This document shows, piece after piece, positions 24,800-33,167 of a stretch of 64,000 nucleotides of DNA. Origin of the DNA: Actinopolymorpha sp. NPDC004070 (GTDB lineage: Bacteria > Actinomycetota > Actinomycetes > Propionibacteriales > Actinopolymorphaceae); contig NZ_JBEXMJ010000007.1 in assembly GCF_040610475.1 (NCBI RefSeq), forward strand, positions 248,001 through 312,000, written 5' to 3'. Position 1 is the stretch's first letter. The number at the start of each line of letters is the position of its first letter. The notes beneath the pieces were generated by a model. It searched no databases, was not told the DNA's origin, and worked only from the letters and a program-made list of their open reading frames with translations. A program made the translations under genes and the position numbers.

Positions 24800-26962
24800 T
24801 CACCGACCGCCCGGACGGACGCGCCTGATCCGGGCGGCGACCACTCTGCCTGCCCGGCGGCCAAGCTGGCGAGCGGCCCGGCGGCCGAGCCGTCCACCTG
24901 TGCGCAGCCAGGCGAGCAGCTCCGGTCGCAGGCCCTGGGCCGATCCCGCGCCGTCCTCGGAGTCCCGGAAAGGAGCCTGGCCGTTGGCTCCGGACCGCCG
25001 GCTGAACTCGTTCAGCGCCGGTAGGCCTGCACCGGCCGGGACCGTCACGGTCACCGGCAGCGGGACGAACGTGCCCTGTTCGGCGGCGACGAGACGGACC
25101 CGCACCGACCAGCGGCCGGCACTGAGGGCGTCCCGGGAGAACTGCGCCGACAACCGCGAGCAGCCCATCCCGTCGTGGACGTACGGAGTGAGGCGGCCGG
25201 GCACCTGCACGGCCACGCCGCTGCCCTCGTGCAGCAATTGGACGGCGGCCACGTCGATGTCGTTCGCCACGACGGTGCGCAGCGGCATCGCGAGCAGGAG
25301 TTCGGGCGCACCCGCCCGATCCGTGCCGGCAGACCCGGCAGAGGCAGCGGAGTCGGCGAAGTCCACCGCGAGGCCCAGTGTGGACGCGCCGGGAATGAGC
25401 AGATCGTTGCCGACGCTGGTGGTCCGCTGGGCGACGTCGACGGACAGGTTGCCCTTGTCGGTCCAGTACGGCGTGATCACCCTCGGGGGTGCGCCCGCCA
25501 CCGCGGAGACACGGTGTGCGCCGGCCCGGGCCGTGCGGACCGAGCCCAGCCGGGCGTCCTTCCGCCAGCCGCAGGAGCCGATCCGGACGACGACGTCCCA
25601 GATGCCCCGCTCCAGCGGTGCACCGCCCGCCGCGGTGTCGGCGTCCAGCGTGGCCTCCGCGCGCAACTCCAGCGCGAACGTCGAGTCGCCCGCACCGGCT
25701 GCCGGCCGGTCCGCGGCGAAGGTCACCGGGAGGTAGTGCTCCGCGCCGTTGTCGCGGGATCGGAGGATGACGTCCACCTTGCTCTGCGCCAGTCGGTCGG
25801 TGGCGTCGAGCTCGGCCGCGGAGACCAGTTGGGCGGTCTCGGCGGACAGGGGCGGGTCGAGGATGTCGCGCCCGTCGGCGTGCCGGAAGGTCACCGGCGC
25901 GCGGCCGGCCCGCAGCTGCGAGGTCAGCGACATCCGCAGCGCTCCGTCGTGCCAGGCGAGGTCCTCCAGCTCCACGTGGTTGCGGATGCCGCTCTCCCAT
26001 TGGGCCAGCCGCACCAGGTCGTCCAGCCGGCGCGCGCGGATCAGCGCCGCCACCACCCGCTGGCTGGGGGGCAGTCCGGCGGCCACGCCGGGCCCGAAGC
26101 GCTCACAGGTGTCGGCGATCTCGTCGAAGAGTTCGCGGCGGTAGTCGGCCGGAGCCGCCAGGAGCTTGTTGCCGCGCAGGCGCTCGACCATCTCCACCCG
26201 CAGCCAGCGGCGGTACAGGCTGTCCCGCAACCGTCCGGGCTCGGTGTTGGCCTCGACGACGTCCAGAGCCTCGTTGAGGTTGGCGAAGTAGGCGTGCGGG
26301 TCCAGCCGCTGGAAGCCCGCGTTGGAGGAGTCCTCGCGGCGTACGTGGTAGTAGCAGACGTAGTCGCTGAGCACCGAGATCGTCTCGGCGGCGAAGAACG
26401 CCGCGGTGACGAACACGTGGTCCTCCAGCCGCCGGCGGCCCTCGGGGAAGCGCAGGTTGTTCTTGTCGAGGAACGCCTTCCGGAACATCTTGTGCGGGGT
26501 CAGGCTGTCGACCAGCGGTGCCGTCGACAGGGTCGCCTTGGGGTACGTACGCCGGAACAGTTCCCGGGGGACCCCGCGCCCCTTGCCGGCCATCTTGCCG
26601 ATCACCACGTCGGAGTCGTTCTCCCGGGCGAAGGCGTACAGGCGCTCGAGGGCCTCGTCGCCGAGCCAGTCGTCGTTGTCGACGAACTGGACGTACTCGC
26701 CCCGGGCCGCGTCGATGCCGACGTTGCGCGGCTTGCCCGGCCAGCCGGAGTTTTCCTGGTGGATCACCCGCATGTGTGGGTGCTCAGCGGCCAGTGCGTC
26801 CAGCCGGTCCGGGGTCTCGTCGGTCGACCCGTCGTCGACGAAGATCGCCTCGAACTCTTCCGCCGGCAGGCTCTGGCGCAGCAGCGACGCGATGCAGTCC
26901 TCGATGTAGCGCCCGGGATTGTAGACCGGAACGACCACGCTGACCTTGAGTTCCTCCGCCAT
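24800..26962 (-). CDS. GT2 glycosyltransferase, TarS/TarP-like, with long C-terminal region
   Basis: The N-terminal 330 residues are a GT-A domain: VSVVVPVYNPGRYIEDCIAS, FVDDGSTDETPDRL, HQENSGWPGKPRNVG, and the nucleotide-sugar metal motif FVDNDD (residues 94-98). SLTPHKMFRK and LRFPEGRRRLEDHVF are of the kind seen in wall teichoic acid glycosyltransferases such as TarS and TarP. The remaining 390 residues are beta-rich and end in a basic tail. The length is 720 residues. No signal or membrane segment is seen, so it acts at the inner membrane face. It probably decorates the alditol-phosphate polymer made by the neighbouring genes. A paralogue at 33168 shares the motifs. Confidence 0.8.
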   Translation of the reverse strand: MAEELKVSVVVPVYNPGRYIEDCIASLLRQSLPAEEFEAIFVDDGSTDETPDRLDALAAEHPHMRVIHQENSGWPGKPRNVGIDAARGEYVQFVDNDDWLGDEALERLYAFARENDSDVVIGKMAGKGRGVPRELFRRTYPKATLSTAPLVDSLTPHKMFRKAFLDKNNLRFPEGRRRLEDHVFVTAAFFAAETISVLSDYVCYYHVRREDSSNAGFQRLDPHAYFANLNEALDVVEANTEPGRLRDSLYRRWLRVEMVERLRGNKLLAAPADYRRELFDEIADTCERFGPGVAAGLPPSQRVVAALIRARRLDDLVRLAQWESGIRNHVELEDLAWHDGALRMSLTSQLRAGRAPVTFRHADGRDILDPPLSAETAQLVSAAELDATDRLAQSKVDVILRSRDNGAEHYLPVTFAADRPAAGAGDSTFALELRAEATLDADTAAGGAPLERGIWDVVVRIGSCGWRKDARLGSVRTARAGAHRVSAVAGAPPRVITPYWTDKGNLSVDVAQRTTSVGNDLLIPGASTLGLAVDFADSAASAGSAGTDRAGAPELLLAMPLRTVVANDIDVAAVQLLHEGSGVAVQVPGRLTPYVHDGMGCSRLSAQFSRDALSAGRWSVRVRLVAAEQGTFVPLPVTVTVPAGAGLPALNEFSRRSGANGQAPFRDSEDGAGSAQGLRPELLAWLRTGGRLGRRAARQLGRRAGRVVAARIRRVRPGGR

Positions 26963-27037
26963 CAGCCCCGTCCTCCGCCCCTCCCACGGGGCCTCGAATG
27001 CGTTGATCGTCACCTGTCGCTGCGCAGTGAGAGGGTA

Positions 27038-27102
27038 GCCGAGTGCGCTCGGCCGGGCGCCGGGCCGCGCCGAGCGAGTCGGCGTCGGCCGTCCGGCCGA
27101 CG
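27038..27102. promoter_or_regulatory. two stem-loops in the divergent region before the CDP-ribitol gene
   Basis: GCCGAG-TGCG-CTCGGC (27038-27053) and CGTCGGCCG-TC-CGGCCGACG (27083-27102) are perfect inverted repeats in the 363-base gap between the divergent TarS-like gene and the fusion gene. They could be leader structure or operators. The rest of the gap holds a possible TACCAT -10 box near 27155 and no convincing gene. Confidence 0.35.
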
Positions 27103-27325
27103 AGCAGCAGACGACAGGCGGACGGCGGGCGACCGGACGCCTGGCGCACCGGCCGTCTACCATCCCTGGAACCGTACCTACCGGACCTGGGAGCCGCCAT
27201 CGACGGTTCCGGGCCGCCGGAAGCGGGCGGAGACCCCGCCCGGCTCCGGCAGATCCGGACGCGAAGGCGCACCGCGTGCGTCGACGGGTACGAAAAGTGA
27301 CGACCAGAGGGGATGTGACCCGACC

Positions 27326-28954
27326 GTGGCCGACACGAGGCCCGAGACCACGCCGACGGCGCCGGCGACGCCGACGACAGGTGAACCACTGCGCTCGGTG
27401 GGAGTGGTGCTGGCCGGCGGCCAGGGCACCCGGGTGGGCCTTCGCCTCCCCAAGCAGCTACTCAAGGTGGCCGGCAAGCCGCTCCTCGAGCACACCCTGG
27501 AGGTGTTCGAGACCTCGCCGGACATCGACGAGATCGTCGTCCTGATGGCGCCGGGCTGGACCGAGGACGCCGAGAAGATCATCCAGAACGCCGGATTCCG
27601 CAAGGTCACCCGCGTCCTCGAAGGCGGCGAGACCCGCAACGACACCACCCGCCGGGCGCTGGAGGCGGTCGGGCCGGGCGAGGCCAAGGTGTTGTTCCAC
27701 GACGCCGTACGCCCGCTGCTGGACCACCGCATCATCGCCGACTGCGTGCAGGCGCTGGACACCTTCTCGGCGGTCGACGTGGCGATCCCCTCCGCGGACA
27801 CCATCGTGGTCGTCGACGACGGGCTCATCACCGACATTCCCAGCCGGGCGCGACTGCGGCGCGGGCAGACCCCGCAGGCGTTCCGGCTGTCCACGATCCG
27901 CCGCGCCTACGAGGTCGCCGCGGACGACCCGAACTTCGCCGCCACCGACGACTGCGCGGTGGTCCTGCGTTACCTCCCCGAGGTGCCCATCACGGTGGTG
28001 GAGGGCTCCGAGCGCAACATGAAGGTGACCTACCCGATCGACGTGTTCCTCGCCGACCAGCTCTTCCGGCTCGGTTCGCACACCCCGCCCAGCCCGGTGT
28101 CGACGGAGCAGGCCGGCCAGCTCCTGGCGGGCAAGACGCTGGTCGTCTTCGGTGGCAGCTACGGCATCGGCGCCGAGATCGGCGACGCCGCCCGCGAGTT
28201 CGGGGCCAGGGTCTTCAGCTTCAGCCGGTCCGCGACGGGCACCCACGTGGAGGACCCCGAGCACGTCCGTGCCGCGCTGGAGCAGGCGTACGCGGAGGCC
28301 GGCCGGATCGACTACGTCGCGGTGACGGCCGGAGTGCTGCACACCGTGCCGCTGGCCGAGGCCCCCGACGACCTCATCGCCCAGAGCCTGCAGGTCAACC
28401 TGCTGGGCCCGGTCTACGTCGCGCGGGCCGCGCACCGCTACCTCGCCGAGACCGGCGGCCACCTGTTGCTGTTCACGTCCAGCTCTTACACCCGGGGCCG
28501 GGCGGGCTACAGCCTCTACTCCTCGACCAAGGCCGCCGTGGTCAACCTCACCCAGGCACTGGCCGACGAGTGGGCCGCCGACGGGATCCAGGTCAACTGC
28601 GTCAATCCCGAACGCACCCAGACGCCGATGCGCACCCGTGCGTTCGGCGAGGAGCCGCCGGGCACGCTGCTGCCGGCGCGCGACGTGGGCCTGGCCTCCC
28701 TCGACGTGCTGTTGTCGGAGCAGACGGGCAACGTCGTCGACGTAAGGCGCGACCCCGCCCCGGCGCCGGTCACCACACCGCCCGGCGACCACGACCACGC
28801 CCGGGACATCTCGACCGCGCTGGAGCACGTGGAGGAACACGCCGCCGACGACGAGGTGGACACCGTGGAGTCGGTGGACGTCGACGACGTGGGCACGGAG
28901 AGCCGGGGGCAGAGCACGCACACGGGCGACGGGAACGACCGGCACCGCGGATGA
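27326..28954 (+). CDS. bifunctional ribitol-5-phosphate cytidylyltransferase / ribulose-5-phosphate reductase (Bcs1-type fusion)
   Basis: The N-terminal half is an IspD/TarI cytidylyltransferase: VVLAGGQGTRVGLRLPKQLL near residue 25, HDAVRPLLD, ATDDCAVV and VEGSERNMKVTYPIDV. From about residue 270 a short-chain dehydrogenase follows, with LVVFGGSYGIGAEIG for NADP binding, a catalytic Ser in LFTSSSYTRG, and Y398-x3-K402 (YSSTK). The fusion has the architecture of Haemophilus Bcs1/Acs1, which makes CDP-ribitol from ribulose 5-phosphate. The last 70 residues are acidic low-complexity sequence. The GTG start has GAGGGG 15 bases upstream, so the start is not certain. The end overlaps the next gene as ATGA. 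An IspD role is unlikely given the SDR and the polymerase neighbours. Confidence 0.85.
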   Translation: MADTRPETTPTAPATPTTGEPLRSVGVVLAGGQGTRVGLRLPKQLLKVAGKPLLEHTLEVFETSPDIDEIVVLMAPGWTEDAEKIIQNAGFRKVTRVLEGGETRNDTTRRALEAVGPGEAKVLFHDAVRPLLDHRIIADCVQALDTFSAVDVAIPSADTIVVVDDGLITDIPSRARLRRGQTPQAFRLSTIRRAYEVAADDPNFAATDDCAVVLRYLPEVPITVVEGSERNMKVTYPIDVFLADQLFRLGSHTPPSPVSTEQAGQLLAGKTLVVFGGSYGIGAEIGDAAREFGARVFSFSRSATGTHVEDPEHVRAALEQAYAEAGRIDYVAVTAGVLHTVPLAEAPDDLIAQSLQVNLLGPVYVARAAHRYLAETGGHLLLFTSSSYTRGRAGYSLYSSTKAAVVNLTQALADEWAADGIQVNCVNPERTQTPMRTRAFGEEPPGTLLPARDVGLASLDVLLSEQTGNVVDVRRDPAPAPVTTPPGDHDHARDISTALEHVEEHAADDEVDTVESVDVDDVGTESRGQSTHTGDGNDRHRG

Positions 28955-30855
28955 CCCCTCGTCTGGTTCAGGTCACCGAGCGGGCACCCGCGCCGGACAC
29001 CGGACGCCTGGCGCTCGGCCTGGCCGGTGGTCTCGTCCTCGCGTACGCCGGACTGCTGGCGGCCGCGCTGGCGCCCACCGCGGCCGGCCTGCTGGTGACC
29101 GCGCTGGCGGTGGCCGCCCTGGAGGTGGCAGCCACGGTGCGGGCGCCGTTCGTCGGCTGGGCACTGGGCCGGATCGGCCTGGGTGCCCAGTGGCGCGGCC
29201 TGCTGCGCGCGGTGGCCGTGCTGGCGTTCCTGGTCCGTACCGACGCACCCCGGGGCTGGTTCGTGACCGCGCTGGCCGGGTTGCTCGCCCTGGCCGTCCT
29301 GCGGGCGGCCGGGGCCGGGCTCGCCGAGCTGGTGCACCGGGCCCGGAAGATGCCGGTGCTCAGCCGCGGGCTCGACCTGGGGAGGCTCCGGGTGCCCCGG
29401 GCGCTGCCGCCGGTACTGGGCCGGCATGCCGACACCACGCTGGGCTTTCCGGACGTCACCGTGTCGGCCGGCGCGGCGCTGGCCGTCCTCGCCGGCTCGG
29501 CGGGTCCGCTGGTGGCAGGTGTGGTGGTGGCCGCCGCCGTGGTGCTGGCCGGCGTTGCCGCGCTCGGCTACGCCGCGATGGCGATGCGCCGGCTGAGCCG
29601 GTCGAAACTGCGCGCGGCGGTGGACAAGGCGCTGGCGAAGGCCGCACCGGAGGTCGCGGTGCACTTCGGTTCCGCCCCGGACACGCTCTACCAGCTGGAG
29701 ATGTGGGTCGAGACGCTCGAACGTCTGGACGTGTCGGTCCTGCTGATCCTGCGCGACCGGGAGACCTTCCGCCACCTCGGCCCGACCACCCTGCCGGTGC
29801 TGTGCGTGGAGCACGGCACGGTGTTGATGGAGCTTCCGCTGCCGCACCTTCGGGTGGCGATGTACGTCTCGCACGCGGTGAGCAACCTGCACCTGCTCCG
29901 CCGCCGCGGTGTGCGGCACGTGTTCGTCGGGCACGGCGACAGCGACAAGCCGGTGACCACCAATCCCTTCCTCAAGGCGTACGACGAGGTGTGGGTCTCG
30001 GGCCCGGCCGCGCGGAAGCGGTTCGCGGTCGCCGGGATCGGCGTCGACCCCGCCCGCGTGGTGGAGATCGGCCGGCCCCAGCTCGACGAGGTGGCCGGCG
30101 GCGGTGAGGTGCGCGCCGCGAGCCACCGGGTGCCCGGCCGGCTGACCGTGTTGTACGCACCGACCTGGGAGGGGTATGGCGACGAGCCGAACCAGACCTC
30201 GCTGGGTGCCGGCGGCCGGGAGCTTCTGGAGCGCCTGCTGGCCGAGGGGGACGTCCGGATCCTGTACCGCCCGCACCCGCTGGCCGGTACCCGCGACCCC
30301 GCGGTCGCCCGGGCGCACCGGGAGATCGTCGCGCTGCTGGGCGACCGCCGGGTGCGCCGGCCCGCGTCCCCTGCGCGGCTGGCCGTCGCGCGCGACGACC
30401 TGGACGTCGTGACGGCACCGGCCACCACCTCGCGGGTGGAGGAGGTCACCGCGCAGGCGGCCTGGGCCGGAGCCCAGCTCGCCGACCGGCCTGGGCCGCC
30501 GGCCCACCTGGTGGTCCCCGGACCCGACTTCAGCCTGTACGCCTGCTTCGCCGCGGCCGACGTCCTGGTGTGCGACGTGTCCAGCGTGATCACCGACTTC
30601 CTGGCCGGCGAGCGGCCGTACGCCGTCACCAACCCGGCCGGTCTCCCCGAGGAGGAGTTCGGCGTTCGGTACCCTTCCTGCCGCGGCGGCTACCTGCTCG
30701 GTGCCGACGGCGCTGGCCTGGACCGGCTGCTGGCGGCCGGGCGCGGGCAGGCCGACCCGGCCGCGACCGAACGCACGAACCTGCGCGCGGAGCTCCTCGG
30801 CCCGGCCGAGCCCCCGGCGCTGGAACGCATGCGAAAGGCGGTGGCCGGGACCTGA
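28951..30855 (+). CDS. CDP-glycerol/CDP-ribitol glycerophosphotransferase family protein with N-terminal membrane domain (copy 1)
   Basis: The C-terminal 400 residues are a TagF/TarL-type polymerase or primase domain. H328 lies in VGHGDSDK, H442 in ILYRPHPLAGTRD, and CDVSSVITDFL precedes the last helix; both His are the expected active-site residues. The first 220 residues hold several hydrophobic segments in place of the amphipathic anchor of classical TagF. The length is 634 residues. The ATG overlaps the stop of the CDP-ribitol fusion gene, so its donor is probably CDP-ribitol. It likely adds the first units or extends a poly(alditol phosphate) chain at the inner membrane face. Confidence 0.82.
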   Translation: MTPRLVQVTERAPAPDTGRLALGLAGGLVLAYAGLLAAALAPTAAGLLVTALAVAALEVAATVRAPFVGWALGRIGLGAQWRGLLRAVAVLAFLVRTDAPRGWFVTALAGLLALAVLRAAGAGLAELVHRARKMPVLSRGLDLGRLRVPRALPPVLGRHADTTLGFPDVTVSAGAALAVLAGSAGPLVAGVVVAAAVVLAGVAALGYAAMAMRRLSRSKLRAAVDKALAKAAPEVAVHFGSAPDTLYQLEMWVETLERLDVSVLLILRDRETFRHLGPTTLPVLCVEHGTVLMELPLPHLRVAMYVSHAVSNLHLLRRRGVRHVFVGHGDSDKPVTTNPFLKAYDEVWVSGPAARKRFAVAGIGVDPARVVEIGRPQLDEVAGGGEVRAASHRVPGRLTVLYAPTWEGYGDEPNQTSLGAGGRELLERLLAEGDVRILYRPHPLAGTRDPAVARAHREIVALLGDRRVRRPASPARLAVARDDLDVVTAPATTSRVEEVTAQAAWAGAQLADRPGPPAHLVVPGPDFSLYACFAAADVLVCDVSSVITDFLAGERPYAVTNPAGLPEEEFGVRYPSCRGGYLLGADGAGLDRLLAAGRGQADPAATERTNLRAELLGPAEPPALERMRKAVAGT

Positions 30856-30894
30856 CCACCGTCTCCGGCCGGCCGTCCGCCGGCTGACCAGCCG

Positions 30895-30931
30895 CCGACC
30901 ATCCGCCGACCATCCGCCTACCGACCATCCG
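30895..30931. repeat. three copies of CCGACCATCCG between the two polymerase genes
   Basis: Copies at 30895, 30906 and 30921 stand in the 120-base gap. The surrounding sequence continues with looser CCGNCC units. It is non-coding and its role is not known. Confidence 0.7.
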
Positions 30932-30975
30932 CCTACCGGCCAGCCGTCGTCCACGACCACCTGGGAGAACCGCCC

Positions 30976-32976
30976 GTGCTGCAGACGCTCGTCCGCCGAG
31001 GGCCGCTGATCGGCGTCCTCTTCGCACTCGTCGCGAGCTACGCCGCGCTGGTGGTGACCGCGGTCCTGGCCACCCCGATGATCTTCGCGCTCTTCCTGCT
31101 CGTCGCCGCGGTGATGGACATCGTGGTCGAACGCAGGTTCCGGCCGGTGGTGCTGTTGCTGCGCCGGGCGCAGTTCGGCATCTCCCACCGCGCGTTCGTG
31201 CAGATCTTCCTGCTGCTGCTCCTGATCGCGATCACCGACGCCAACCGCGACATGAGCCGCCCGGAGCTTCTGGTGGTCAGCCTGGTGGCGATGTTGGTGC
31301 CGATGGGCCGGATCGGCTATCTCGGACTGCTCACCCTGGTCCGCCGGCGCACCCAGCCGCCGGTGGAGGTGCGCAACATCGACCTGCCGGCGGAGCTGCG
31401 GCCGACGTCGCTGCCGGGGATCCTGGTGGACAACCTGACGTTCCGGCTGCTCACCCTGGGGCTCCTGCCGGTGCTCGCGGGGGCGGTCAGCGTCCGGCTC
31501 AGCGACTTCCGGCCGTTCGGCATCATGATGGTTCTCTACGTCGTGGTCGTCGGTGTGGCCAGCCTGCTGCTGCTGCGGCAACTGTTCGCGCTCGGCTCCA
31601 GGCCGGGACGCCAGGCGCTCCTGGACGGAGTGAGCGCCGCGCTTCGCGAGCAGTACCACCCCGAAGTCGTGCTGTACTTCAGTGGTTCGGCCAGCTCGCT
31701 CTACCAGGCCGAGATGTGGCTGCGGACGGTCGAGCGCATGCCGCACCAGGGCGTCGTCGTCGTACGCCAGCGGCACGCGATCCGCAACCTCGGCCGCACC
31801 ACGCTGCCGATCGTGTGCATCCCGAACCAGGTCGACCTGATGAACTTCACGTTGTCGGACGCCCGGATCGCGTTGTTCGTCTCCAACGTCGGCAACAACA
31901 TCCACCTGCTGCGCGAGCCGCGGGTCAAGCACGTGTTCATCGGCCACGGCGACAGCGACAAGGTCGCGAGCTTCAACCCGTTCAGCAAGGTGTACGACGA
32001 GATCTGGGTGGCCGGCCCGGCGGGCCGCGAACGCTACGCCCGCGCACAGGTCGGTGTCCGCGACGACGAGATCGTCGAGGTCGGACGCCCGCAGCTGGAC
32101 GTGATCGAACGCCTGACGGGCACCCTGCCCCCGATCACCGCCGAGCGGCCGCTGACCGTTCTCTACCTCCCCACCTGGGAGGGCTGGACCGACGACGACT
32201 TCCAGACCTCGCTGACGGTCATGGGGCTGGAGCTCGTGAACCGGCTGCTGGCCTCGCCGGTGCCGGTCCGCCTCATCTACAAGCCGCACCCGCTGACCGG
32301 CACCCGCGACCCGCGGGCGGCCGAGGCCGACCGGCAGATCCAGGCGGCGATCGCGGCGGCGACCCGGGGGATGCCGCCGGTGCCGGAGCGGGCCGCCGCC
32401 GAGCTGGCCGAGCTGAAGGAACGCCTGGCCGGCGACGACGTGACCGTGGCGGAGGCCGAGCGCCTGACCGCGCGGTGGCACGAGGTGTTCTGGCCGGCGC
32501 AGGGCGCGCGGCACGTACTGGTCGAGGGGGCACTGCCGAACCTGTTCGACGTGTACAACCAGGCCGACGTCATGGTCGCCGACATCTCCAGCGTCGTGTC
32601 GGACTTCCTGGCCACGGGCAAGCCCTGCGTGGTCGCCAACCCCAAGGGCCTGTCCGAGGACGAGTTCCGGGCGGCGTTCCCGAGCGCGTACTCCTCCTAC
32701 CTGCTGAACCCCGGGGCGGACATCAACGAGCTCGTGGACACGATCCTGACATCCGACCCGCAGGCGGAGGCCCGGGTGCAGGCGCGGGCCTACCTCCTCG
32801 GGCCCGACGAGCCGCCCGCGCAGCAACGCTGGAACGCCGCCGCGGACGCCCTGATGGCAGCGGCCGACCTGGAGTGGGACGGCCAGCACGGCGCCGGCCC
32901 GCAACTGGAGCAGGTCACCGCGTTCGTCGAGCCCAGCACGGCACCGGAGGCGATGGGGGAGAGCCAGGCCAGCTGA
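30976..32976 (+). CDS. CDP-glycerol/CDP-ribitol glycerophosphotransferase family protein with N-terminal membrane domain (copy 2)
   Basis: This is a paralogue of the preceding gene. An N-terminal region of about 210 residues has at least five hydrophobic segments (AVLATPMIFALFLLVAAVM, QIFLLLLLIAIT, IMMVLYVVVVGVASLLLL). The phosphotransferase domain has H324 in IGHGDSDK, H438 in IYKPHPLTGTRD, and VADISSVVSDFL. The acceptor-side motif LYLPTWEGW matches LYAPTWEGY in copy 1. The GTG start follows GGGAGAA. The 666 residues include a helical insertion near 470-500 absent from copy 1. The two copies may act as primase and polymerase, or use different alditol donors; the sequence does not decide. Confidence 0.82.
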   Translation: MLQTLVRRGPLIGVLFALVASYAALVVTAVLATPMIFALFLLVAAVMDIVVERRFRPVVLLLRRAQFGISHRAFVQIFLLLLLIAITDANRDMSRPELLVVSLVAMLVPMGRIGYLGLLTLVRRRTQPPVEVRNIDLPAELRPTSLPGILVDNLTFRLLTLGLLPVLAGAVSVRLSDFRPFGIMMVLYVVVVGVASLLLLRQLFALGSRPGRQALLDGVSAALREQYHPEVVLYFSGSASSLYQAEMWLRTVERMPHQGVVVVRQRHAIRNLGRTTLPIVCIPNQVDLMNFTLSDARIALFVSNVGNNIHLLREPRVKHVFIGHGDSDKVASFNPFSKVYDEIWVAGPAGRERYARAQVGVRDDEIVEVGRPQLDVIERLTGTLPPITAERPLTVLYLPTWEGWTDDDFQTSLTVMGLELVNRLLASPVPVRLIYKPHPLTGTRDPRAAEADRQIQAAIAAATRGMPPVPERAAAELAELKERLAGDDVTVAEAERLTARWHEVFWPAQGARHVLVEGALPNLFDVYNQADVMVADISSVVSDFLATGKPCVVANPKGLSEDEFRAAFPSAYSSYLLNPGADINELVDTILTSDPQAEARVQARAYLLGPDEPPAQQRWNAAADALMAAADLEWDGQHGAGPQLEQVTAFVEPSTAPEAMGESQAS

Positions 32977-33014
32977 GCTGACGGCCCGGCTGGTCCGCCG
33001 GGCCGGTCGCGTCC

Positions 33015-33034
33015 GGCCCTGCATGCACAGGGCC
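33015..33034 (+). terminator. hairpin after the second polymerase gene
   Basis: GGCCCTG-CATGCA-CAGGGCC is a 7-bp stem with a 6-base loop, 38 bases past the stop. A purine- and A-rich stretch (GATAAGAGATCAAAAAG) follows rather than a U-run. Confidence 0.55.
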
Positions 33035-33167
33035 GTGATAAGAGATCAAAAAGTAGTGGCCTGTACGCAACCCGTTGGCGTCTACCGCGGTTTGTCCTGG
33101 TGCGTGACCGGGAACCTCATCGTCACGTACGCCAGTGCCGCGGGGACCAAGCTGTACGGGGGTTTCA

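Noticed and set aside
26963..27325. 85-residue plus frame (27043-27300) in the divergent gap
   Set aside because: Arg/Ser-rich with no ribosome site and no family resemblance; it overlaps the stem-loops and promoter region.
27326..28954. Plain IspD of the isoprenoid pathway
   Set aside because: The fused SDR domain and overlap with a CDP-alditol polymerase gene fit CDP-ribitol synthesis better.
28516..33024. 1502-residue open frame antisense to the wall-polymer genes
   Set aside because: It covers well-supported plus-strand genes with clear motifs, its product is His/Arg/Gln/Gly-rich with no fold, and it follows from the third-position GC bias.
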